The notes under the pieces were generated by a model. That model saw only the letters and a list, made by a program, of their open reading frames with translations, had not been told where the DNA came from and ran no database searches. Below are positions 10,033 through 18,314 of a DNA stretch of 64,000 nt, piece by piece. Origin of the DNA: Thermoplasmatota archaeon (GTDB lineage: Archaea; Thermoplasmatota; E2; DHVEG-1; B18-G2); the NCBI GenBank assembly GCA_029259115.1, contig JAPDJO010000018.1, positions 17,937-81,936 on the forward strand. The letters are read 5' to 3'. The position numbers and the translations under genes were made by a program. The stretch's first letter is position 1. Each line of letters starts with the position of its first letter.

Positions 10033-10224
10033 TTCTAGCAAAATAGATTTGATTTCAAGAGTTTGGGTAACATCTAGATGCAATGATTCTTTTAAATCAG
10101 GGTTGCGAACACATTAACTTATTAGCTAACTCTAATATACAGACATATAGATCTCTATAATAATTGAATCAAAAAATAAAAGGAGAGAGATGTTTTTAGG
10201 TTTGTAGATTTGTCTCTTCTATGC

Positions 10225-10638
10225 CTAGCTCACATCTGAAAGTGTGTATGTTCCCATGAGAGAATTAGTGGGCTCGTATCTGATTGTTATTGTTATATCT
10301 CCGCTACAGGTTGTAGTTTCGTCGTCAAAATCGATTGTATCCCCTGCTGTTACTGTTCCCGATTTCTCTATATACTCTGTATTGGTTCCATCCGTGACCG
10401 TTATATTTATGTCGCTCCACGAGATTCCTGGATCTGCCGAAGAGACTTTGAGTGTGTTTTCTGACTCGTCTTTTATGAAGGTAACATTTGGTGTGCTTTG
10501 GGTTGTTCCAGATATCATACCAGACACGTAGACATACACTGCAGCAGCGATGGCTACTGTTATCGCTACCATCAGTATTACGCCTATCACTGCTGATACA
10601 GCCTCTTCTCCCTCTACAAATTTCCTATTCGCCTTCAT
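10225..10638 (-). CDS. Archaeal type IV pilin
   Basis: MKANRKFVEGEEAVSAVIGVILMVAITVAIAAAVYVYVSGM. Confidence 0.87.
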   Translation of the reverse strand: MKANRKFVEGEEAVSAVIGVILMVAITVAIAAAVYVYVSGMISGTTQSTPNVTFIKDESENTLKVSSADPGISWSDINITVTDGTNTEYIEKSGTVTAGDTIDFDDETTTCSGDITITIRYEPTNSLMGTYTLSDVS

Positions 10639-10650
10639 GTTTCGTCACCC

Positions 10651-11106
10651 CTATACGTTGACTGTCCAGGTTCCTAGCAATGTGTTTGTCGGTATGTATG
10701 TCAAAGTTACTTCTACTTCTCCGCTACCAACTACCTGTATGTAGTCTCCCGCTGTAACCTCATATTGATTAGCTGAGGATGCGCAGTGATCTAGGTTCCC
10801 TCCGCCCGTGTTCTTACCTATGTTAGCACCTGCCGAACTATTCACATATACCTTGCTAGCAGTACTTGTCAGTTTTATATCATACCAATCGATTCCAGGC
10901 TCTGCACTATTTATTATTATCTTATCTGCATCATTGTCAACTATACAAGCTATCGTCGGTGTGTGCTGAGTTGTCCCCGCTAGCATACCAGAAACATAGA
11001 CATACACTGCAGCAGCGATGGCCACTGTTATCGCTACCATCAAGATTACGCCTATCACTGCTGAGACAGCCTCTTCTCCTTCTACAAATTTCCTATTCGC
11101 CTTCAT
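10651..11106 (-). CDS. Archaeal type IV pilin
   Basis: N-terminal 41 aa identical to neighbouring pilin 10225..10638; SD-like AGGAGGAG upstream. Confidence 0.87.
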   Translation of the reverse strand: MKANRKFVEGEEAVSAVIGVILMVAITVAIAAAVYVYVSGMLAGTTQHTPTIACIVDNDADKIIINSAEPGIDWYDIKLTSTASKVYVNSSAGANIGKNTGGGNLDHCASSANQYEVTAGDYIQVVGSGEVEVTLTYIPTNTLLGTWTVNV

Positions 11107-11125
11107 ACTCTATCCCACTCCTCCT

Positions 11126-11198
11126 AGCCTTGCGGCAGCCTCTTTCAATTGCATAGGCTTTATGGTATTTATACGTTTCGTTTCGCTGCCACAAGGCT
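11126..11198 (-). promoter_or_regulatory. 14-bp stem-loop in pilin 5'UTR abutting the SD
   Basis: AGCCTTGCGGCAGC (11126-11139) versus GCTGCCACAAGGCT (11185-11198); the only mismatch becomes a G-U wobble in the minus-strand RNA. Confidence 0.65.
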
Positions 11199-11291
11199 TG
11201 GTTTTTCATTGGAGAAAAAGGATATTAAAACCTATATATAAATCTTACCATTTAAATTAAAATCATATTTATAAAATTTAGTGAATTTTGA

Positions 11292-11717
11292 TTACTCCAT
11301 AAGATAACTTCTCCTTATCTCCTCCATGAACATCTCTATATCTGTAAGATGATCTCTGACTATTTCTACTATTCTGTTAGAATCGAGTGTTCCATATCTA
11401 TGAATCAAAAGATTTCTGAATCTCGCCATAAGAGATAACCTCTCGGCAAGATCTTTAGGAATAACCTTGCTCTCTCCAAGCACTTTAAACATATCGGCAT
11501 AACTTTCTGCTCTCCTGAGTCTTTCTGAAGAAATTATGTGATTAGCTATATCTATGCATGCCTCTATCATCTCAAATAAAGAGAATTTGAGTGCCTGATA
11601 ATCCTTGTAACTATTCTCTAAATCCTCTGGTTCTATGTCGGAGTAATTATCTCTGATAAAGTCAAGATTTCTCTCTATTATATCAAACTTCCCCTCTATG
11701 AGATCCTTATCAACCAT
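11292..11717 (-). CDS. HEPN-domain (DUF86/HepT-like) toxin-like protein
   Basis: RNLLIHRY = Rx4HxY motif; ATG overlaps upstream MNT gene. Confidence 0.82.
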   Translation of the reverse strand: MVDKDLIEGKFDIIERNLDFIRDNYSDIEPEDLENSYKDYQALKFSLFEMIEACIDIANHIISSERLRRAESYADMFKVLGESKVIPKDLAERLSLMARFRNLLIHRYGTLDSNRIVEIVRDHLTDIEMFMEEIRRSYLME

Positions 11718-12096
11718 CTTTAAACCTCATCCTATCATACTCTAGAAAATAAGGTTTCATATCGATGTAGGTTTTTGTGATATATGTCTCGAATCTCACC
11801 CTCTCTTTTTCATCCCTTGAAAATATCAGTTTTCCATACCTCAAAACCTGATTTAGGAATCTTATAGGTTTGTTGTTTAATATTACCACTTCAACATCTT
11901 TGAGTTTTGCGTTCTTCTCTATCTCCTCAGCCAATTTTACTTCATAGAAGATGTCTGGTTTGAAATCTTTTGATAGATATACTCCTATATCCACATCACT
12001 TCTTTCATTATAATCTCCTCTTGCTTTCGAACCATAGAGATACGCAAATAGTATCTCGCTGTGTTTTCCTAGTATCTTCCTTAACTTTTTGATCAT
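11710..12096 (-). CDS. MNT-type nucleotidyltransferase (MntA-like antitoxin)
   Basis: YGSKARGDYNERSDVDIGVYL. Confidence 0.85.
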   Translation of the reverse strand: MIKKLRKILGKHSEILFAYLYGSKARGDYNERSDVDIGVYLSKDFKPDIFYEVKLAEEIEKNAKLKDVEVVILNNKPIRFLNQVLRYGKLIFSRDEKERVRFETYITKTYIDMKPYFLEYDRMRFKDG

Positions 12097-12204
12097 TCAT
12101 CAGTAAAGGTTTTTGTTCCTGTAAAAATATTTCGGTGAAATCTCAAAGATTGAGAAAATCATAATGTATAGAAATCATTTTAAACTACCGCCAAGTTATG
12201 TAGG

Positions 12205-12567
12205 ATGATGGAAGAAATCAAAAAGATGGTTGATTCTATCAAAACTTATCCTGAAGTTGTCGCTATCATTTTATATGGTTCTCACGCAAAGAATAAAGCT
12301 AATCCTCTATCTGATATCGATATAGCGGTTATAGTAAAGGACGAGAAGATAGAAGCAGAGATTGGAAGTTTTTCCTCAAACAAGTTTGATGTGGTTCCTT
12401 TTCATAGATTGCCTCTCTACATACAGTTCGAGGTGCTAAAAGATGGAAAGATACTATTTTTGAGAGATAGAAACTACTTTAACAGGATAAAGAGGAGAGT
12501 AATAAGAAATTATCTTGAGATGTCTGAAATGTACAGAAGGTTTGAGAGGAGGGTAATGTCAAGATGA
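12205..12567 (+). CDS. MNT-type nucleotidyltransferase (MntA-like antitoxin)
   Basis: YGSHAKNKANPLSDIDIAVIV. Confidence 0.85.
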   Translation: MMEEIKKMVDSIKTYPEVVAIILYGSHAKNKANPLSDIDIAVIVKDEKIEAEIGSFSSNKFDVVPFHRLPLYIQFEVLKDGKILFLRDRNYFNRIKRRVIRNYLEMSEMYRRFERRVMSR

Positions 12568-12965
12568 GGTTATCTATCATCATATCCAGAATAGAAATAC
12601 ATGTAAAAAGAGCCAATGAATTGATGAATAGAGATCTATCTGACGATGTGGTATTCAGTGCTCTATCCATGGAATGTTTTCAAGCCATAAACTCAGCCAT
12701 AGACTTGGGAGAGCATCTTGTATCTAAACACAATCTCGGGATACCCTCTACATACAGAGAGATATTTGAGATACTTCACAAAAATAAGATAATAAACGAG
12801 GAAATTCTTAATGGAATGAAGAAACTCATCTTTTACAGAAATCTCATAGCCCACGAGTATTATACCATAGAAGTGAAGGATTTGAAAGAGATTGTAGATA
12901 TGCTCAATATTCTTCTCGATCTTGTGGAAAGTGTGAAAAGGTATGAGAGTGGTTTGGGTAAATGA
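12564..12965 (+). CDS. HEPN-domain (DUF86/HepT-like) toxin-like protein
   Basis: RNLIAHEY = Rx4HxY motif; ATG overlaps MNT stop. Confidence 0.82.
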   Translation: MRLSIIISRIEIHVKRANELMNRDLSDDVVFSALSMECFQAINSAIDLGEHLVSKHNLGIPSTYREIFEILHKNKIINEEILNGMKKLIFYRNLIAHEYYTIEVKDLKEIVDMLNILLDLVESVKRYESGLGK

Positions 12966-13061
12966 ATTTAGGGGGAGCGTTATTCTACCAAGATTTTTCC
13001 TCATTAATAAACTCTAACGAAATATTTATAGACGAAAATCTCCTTCTAGTTTTGGGATGGG

Positions 13062-15185
13062 ATGCTAAACAGAGAATTAGATGATTTAGAGGAAAAGTTA
13101 AGATTTATTCACGAAACAATAGATAACTTGTTTAGAGAAGAGACCACACCAAAACCTCCATCCTTTGATGATATCACAGAAGAGATAGATAATGTTATAT
13201 CAAGAGGAGAATATGGAGCATTTCTAAGAGAACCTGATCTAACTCCAAAACTTCCATCTCCATTTGAGAGAAGACCAAGGTTACCGAAACCTTCGAGAAT
13301 AAAGGAAGAAACGTTTGTTCCAACTGTACAAACAGAACTTCCCTTCCTTATATGCGAGAACTTTGATAGGGTTGAAGAACTGCTGCTAAATCCTTCCTTC
13401 TCTGCTGTATCACTCAATAGAATAGAAGAAATCTCTACATCTGATTTTCTCACCTTCGAATCAAAGATGTTCAGCTTTAGCGAGTCCAAACAGATTCTGA
13501 AACCAAGAAGAGAAAAAGCTACAAAAGCTATAGATGGGTTACTTAAAGAGAGGGAAGAAAGAGTAGAAGAGGTTCCGACTCCACCAGATAAAGAAGTTGT
13601 AGAGGAAAAGAAAGGTTTTGGATGGAAAGGGCTGGGAACTAGATTGATAGTTTACGACAAAAAGTTGAAGGAATACAAGTATGTGGTAAGAGAGCCAGAG
13701 CTTACCGAAGAAGAGGAGAAGATCAAAAATGAGTTGATCAAATTATTCAAACTTCTTGCTGATGTGCCTGTCTTTGATGTTGATGAAAAGGAAAAACAAA
13801 AGATACTGGAAGAATCTTTGGATCAAATCATAAAGGATAACGGGATAAAGATTCCAGAGGAATCAAAGGATAAGATATTCTACTACATAATGAGGGATTT
13901 TGTTGGTTATGGGAAGATAGACATACCGATGAGAGATGGAGAAATAGAGGATATCTCCTGCGACGGTTATAGTGTACCAATATTTGTACATCATAGAAAG
14001 TATCAGTCTATAGAAACGAATATCAGGTTCAAAGATGGAGAAGAACTCGATTCCTTTGTTGTAAGGTTAGCTCAGATCTGTGGTAAGCAGATATCTGTGT
14101 ATTCTCCCATTGTTGACGGAAAACTACCAGATGGTTCAAGATTACAGGCTACTCTATCAAAGACTGTAACGAAAGAATCAACATTTACTGTTAGAAGATT
14201 TAGAGAGGATCCATTAACTCCTATAGATCTAATAGAGAGTAACACCATGTCCCTCGAGATGGCAGCCTACTTCTGGTTAGCAATAGAACATGGAGCTTCT
14301 ATCCTATTCTGTGGTGGCACAGCGAGTGGAAAGACCACTACTCTAAATGCCCTCTCTCTATTCATACCACCATCTCACAAGATAATCTCTATAGAAGATA
14401 CCAGAGAAGTAAATCTCCCACACAAGAACTGGATAGCTGGAACAACCAGGGAAGGATTCTCGACTGCCGAGACAGAAAAGACAGGTAAAGATATAGACAT
14501 GTTCGATCTACTGAGAGCTGCTTTAAGGCAGAGACCTAGGGTTATAATAGTCGGAGAGGTCAGAGGAAGAGAGGCTTACGCTCTCTTTCAAGCGATGGCT
14601 ACAGGTCATACTTCCTATGCAACCATACACGCTGGTAGCATACATACCTTAATCCAAAGATTAGAGAATCCACCCATCTCTCTACCAAGAGCTTTGCTCA
14701 CATCTCTAGATATCATTGTTTTCATCAATGCCATACCCGTTGGAGATAAACTCATAAGAAGGATTACAAGTGTAACCGAGATAATAAAGATGGATCCTGA
14801 CACCAAGCAACTCATCTTCATGCAACCTTTCAGATGGGTATCCAAAGTAGATGATAGATTTGAATGTACAGGTAGCAGCAAGGTTTTGATGGATATAAGA
14901 TTAGTAAATGATTGGGATGAAAAGAGATTGCAGGAAGAGATAAAGAATAGGATGAAGGTCCTGGAGTGGATGGTCAAGAATAAAGTCAGATCGTACAAAG
15001 AAGTTGGTGCGATAATAGCTGAGTACTACAAAGATCCAAAATCTGTACTTAAGAATCCAGGGGCTGTACTAAAAAGACTGAAAAAAGAGGAAGAAAAGAG
15101 AGAGGAGAAAAAGGAGGAGGAAACAGAGATAACCGGAAAGAGATCATTCCTTGATATCTTTAAATTTAGGAGGAAGAAGAAATGA
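13062..15185 (+). CDS. Type II/IV secretion system / pilus assembly ATPase
   Basis: ILFCGGTASGKTTTLNAL (Walker A), PRVIIVGEVRGREAYALFQAMATGHTSYATIHAGS. Confidence 0.93.
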   Translation: MLNRELDDLEEKLRFIHETIDNLFREETTPKPPSFDDITEEIDNVISRGEYGAFLREPDLTPKLPSPFERRPRLPKPSRIKEETFVPTVQTELPFLICENFDRVEELLLNPSFSAVSLNRIEEISTSDFLTFESKMFSFSESKQILKPRREKATKAIDGLLKEREERVEEVPTPPDKEVVEEKKGFGWKGLGTRLIVYDKKLKEYKYVVREPELTEEEEKIKNELIKLFKLLADVPVFDVDEKEKQKILEESLDQIIKDNGIKIPEESKDKIFYYIMRDFVGYGKIDIPMRDGEIEDISCDGYSVPIFVHHRKYQSIETNIRFKDGEELDSFVVRLAQICGKQISVYSPIVDGKLPDGSRLQATLSKTVTKESTFTVRRFREDPLTPIDLIESNTMSLEMAAYFWLAIEHGASILFCGGTASGKTTTLNALSLFIPPSHKIISIEDTREVNLPHKNWIAGTTREGFSTAETEKTGKDIDMFDLLRAALRQRPRVIIVGEVRGREAYALFQAMATGHTSYATIHAGSIHTLIQRLENPPISLPRALLTSLDIIVFINAIPVGDKLIRRITSVTEIIKMDPDTKQLIFMQPFRWVSKVDDRFECTGSSKVLMDIRLVNDWDEKRLQEEIKNRMKVLEWMVKNKVRSYKEVGAIIAEYYKDPKSVLKNPGAVLKRLKKEEEKREEKKEEETEITGKRSFLDIFKFRRKKK

Positions 15186-16048
15186 GGTCAACCCCTTACA
15201 GCAGGATGTGTAAGAGGATCTTCAAGAAAATTTTCGAGAAGCTCAACATAGAGGAAGACGAAAAAAACCATCTTCTGGAAATGGCTGATATAAGAATGAC
15301 CTATGAGGAATACTACTCTATGGCAATCATGAATATGATAATAGCCTTTGTGTCATCTATCATTGTTTCTTTCGTCATCTATAATCTCTTTCCTTCGAAT
15401 ATTACAGCACTTGTTGTGTTCCTTCTTCCATCCATGTTGACCTTGATTGTATCAAGCTACTATCTTTCTCTACCAGATTCTAGGGCAAAAGCCAGGGCAA
15501 GGAAGATAGATATCCTTCTTCCTTATGTCACCAATTTCATAGCAACTATGTCCTCGGCAGGCATATCTCCAGGTGAGATTTTCAAAAGACTATCCACGGT
15601 TGATCTCTATGGAGAGATACAGAAGGAAGCTAAGAAGATAGCCAAAGAGATATACATCATGGGAACAGATACCGTAACTGCATTAAAGCATGCGATAGAG
15701 AGATCTCCATCGAGAAAATTCAAGGATTTTATCCAAGGGATAATATCTACAATTCAATCCGGTAGTGATCTAAATGAGTACTTTAAAAACATCGTTGATA
15801 AGTACATGCAAGAAGATTTGTTAGAGAGAAGGAAGAATTTGGAATCTCTAGCGATAATAGCTGAGATTTTCGTTATCTCGGTGATAGCCTTTCCATTATT
15901 TCTAGTGATAATAATATCAACCATGAGTTTGACATCGAGTGGAGGAGCTATTCCTTTCGATTTTCTCTATATACTATCCCTACTTATTCTTCCTATGGCA
16001 TACTTTGGATTTTATGTTCTCATGAAATCAACAGCGGTGGAGGTATGA
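15182..16048 (+). CDS. Type II secretion F / TadC-like membrane protein
   Basis: ILLPYVTNFIATMSSAGISPGEIFKRLS...; start overlaps ATPase stop. Confidence 0.82.
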   Translation: MRSTPYSRMCKRIFKKIFEKLNIEEDEKNHLLEMADIRMTYEEYYSMAIMNMIIAFVSSIIVSFVIYNLFPSNITALVVFLLPSMLTLIVSSYYLSLPDSRAKARARKIDILLPYVTNFIATMSSAGISPGEIFKRLSTVDLYGEIQKEAKKIAKEIYIMGTDTVTALKHAIERSPSRKFKDFIQGIISTIQSGSDLNEYFKNIVDKYMQEDLLERRKNLESLAIIAEIFVISVIAFPLFLVIIISTMSLTSSGGAIPFDFLYILSLLILPMAYFGFYVLMKSTAVEV

Positions 16049-16929
16049 TAGGAAAAAAGTATAACCTGAAGAAGATATACAAGGAAGGGAGGCAAGATCT
16101 ACCAGTTATACTGATAAGTGCCTTTCCAACAACTATTTTTATCATCATAGCCTTTTTTTCTCTTATGGGAATGACTAGTTTTTCCAAAGATAATGTAGTA
16201 GATTTTATTCTCTTAGCGATCCTTTCCTCGCTGGGTCCAATAGGGTTTTATAACTATCACAAGCTAAGAATAAAAAGAAAGATAGAGGAAAAGCTACCCG
16301 ATTTCCTTAGAGAGATAGGCAGCTCCACATCATCTGGAATGACTGTATTCGATGCTGTCAGATCTGCATCAAAGAGAGATTACGGGCCATTAACCAAGGA
16401 GATAAAGATGATGAATGCTCAGCTTTCCTGGGGAATATCTGTAAAAGAAGCTCTTGTAAATTTCTCCAAAAGATTAAAATCCCCACCTGTAGAGAGAGCT
16501 GTTCTCACCATAAATCAAGCTTTGGATATGGGCGGCAACACCTCAGAAACTTTTTTCGCTGCAGCCAAGGAAATAGAGCAGATAAAACTCATAGAACAAC
16601 AAAGGCGAACAGAGATGTCAATGTACAGTATAGTGATTCTTCTGAGCTTCTTCGTTTTTCTTGCTGTGATCTTGATAATCAATCAAACAATCTTTGCCGA
16701 GTTTTTCAAACTTCAAAAAGAAATCGGTGGAGCAAGCATGGGAGGATTTGGTTTGGGGCATATAGACAAAGATGCTCTTAGGTATGCTTTTTTCTCTTTT
16801 ACCTTTGTCCAGAGTATAGGAGCTGGATTGCTTGGAGGATTCATGATGGATGGTAACCTTTCGTCGGGCGTGAGATATAGCTTTATTCTTCTGCTAACTT
16901 CTTTCATAGCTCTCAGGTTCTTGATGTAG
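16045..16929 (+). CDS. Type II secretion F / TadC-like membrane protein
   Basis: LPDFLREIGSSTSSGMTVFDAVRSASKRDYGPLTKEIKMMNAQLSWG. Confidence 0.85.
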   Translation: MIGKKYNLKKIYKEGRQDLPVILISAFPTTIFIIIAFFSLMGMTSFSKDNVVDFILLAILSSLGPIGFYNYHKLRIKRKIEEKLPDFLREIGSSTSSGMTVFDAVRSASKRDYGPLTKEIKMMNAQLSWGISVKEALVNFSKRLKSPPVERAVLTINQALDMGGNTSETFFAAAKEIEQIKLIEQQRRTEMSMYSIVILLSFFVFLAVILIINQTIFAEFFKLQKEIGGASMGGFGLGHIDKDALRYAFFSFTFVQSIGAGLLGGFMMDGNLSSGVRYSFILLLTSFIALRFLM

Positions 16930-16973
16930 AGAGGTTTAAATAATAGGAGGGACAAAGATATATCTGAGGAGGG

Positions 16974-18314
16974 ATGAAATTCAGATCCATACTCAGAGAT
17001 AACTATGCATTATCATCCCATGTACTAGATACAGCTCTGCTTCTAGGTATAGCTATAATAGCGTTTGGTGTTGTATCCTCAAATTTTTTTCCCTTAATTC
17101 TCCCAACCCATCCTCCAAATGTTGATCTATCTGCTTACATAAGAGGAGATTATGTATTTATAGAGCACATGGGTGGAGAGAGCTTAAAGTATAATAAAAC
17201 GAGAATAATCGTAAGTATAGGCGATGAAGCTAAGAATAAACCACCACTTATCGAAAAGAATAACAACGGTTTGTGGGAATGTGGTGAGTATGTATGCTAT
17301 TTTTACAATACCACCGATTTAGTGAGTATACTAGTTATAGACGAAGAGACAAATTTTATACTCTTGCAAGGTAATCTGAAGAGAGGAGAGGTTTCATGGA
17401 TAGGAGCAACACCTCCTATCTTGGTATCTAGTTTAAGAACCAACAGCGATGATGAAGATCTCATATGCTATGCTTTGCCTCAGGAAAACTTCAACGCAAA
17501 AACATATATTTACAACTGGAAGAAGAATGGAGAATCCATATTCGAGGTTCTCCTCCCATTTGACAGTCAAAGCAATAGCCTTGCAAAGGACTACTCTGGA
17601 AATGGTTATGATGGCACAGTAGATGGTGCAACATGGATAGCCGATGGCAAAGTGGGTGGAGCCTACAGTTTTGATGGTATAGACGACAAGATAGGAATAT
17701 CTTTACCAAACGTATTCAGGGATTTAAGCAATAACTTCACGATCTCTCTCTGGATAAGAAGTAGGGATATAGTAACGAATAGCACCAAAATAAAAACAAT
17801 AGTTGAGATATACATAGATGAAAACAACTCCCTACAGATATTCCAATACAACTCTTCCTTCCAATTTGGATTTAAGGTAAATGGGGACAAAAAACAGGCT
17901 TTGAGAACGTCAGAGTTGCAAGAAAACCAGTGGTATTTCTTGAGCATAGTATGGAACTCTGGAAGTCCTTTGGTATATCTGAATGGCACCTTGAATATGT
18001 CGCCTGGCGCAAGAGAATATCCAGAAGGAAATAAAAGTAGTCTTGTCATTGGTCAATTGAGTAATGGAAATAATAGCTTCAATGGAGACATAGATGAGTT
18101 CTATATCTATAGATATGCCAGATCTTCTCAACAGGTGTACCAAGATTATCTGGACACGAAAGATGGATCATCTGATCACAGAACCTTGGTTGCAAGTGAA
18201 ACTAGCTTGGGTGATGCTTGGTCATGCACAATTACACCTAACAACTCATTAACAGATGGGGACACCATAGATTCTGAGGTTCTGGTTATCCAAGCATATG
18301 GGGGTGGGACATGA
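16974..18314 (+). CDS. LamG/concanavalin-like surface protein with pilin-like N-terminus
   Basis: N-terminal RDNYALSSHVLDTALLLGIAIIAFGVV; LamG-like DYSGNGYDGTVDGATWIADGKVGGAYSFDGIDDKI...FTISLWIR. Confidence 0.72.
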   Translation: MKFRSILRDNYALSSHVLDTALLLGIAIIAFGVVSSNFFPLILPTHPPNVDLSAYIRGDYVFIEHMGGESLKYNKTRIIVSIGDEAKNKPPLIEKNNNGLWECGEYVCYFYNTTDLVSILVIDEETNFILLQGNLKRGEVSWIGATPPILVSSLRTNSDDEDLICYALPQENFNAKTYIYNWKKNGESIFEVLLPFDSQSNSLAKDYSGNGYDGTVDGATWIADGKVGGAYSFDGIDDKIGISLPNVFRDLSNNFTISLWIRSRDIVTNSTKIKTIVEIYIDENNSLQIFQYNSSFQFGFKVNGDKKQALRTSELQENQWYFLSIVWNSGSPLVYLNGTLNMSPGAREYPEGNKSSLVIGQLSNGNNSFNGDIDEFYIYRYARSSQQVYQDYLDTKDGSSDHRTLVASETSLGDAWSCTITPNNSLTDGDTIDSEVLVIQAYGGGT

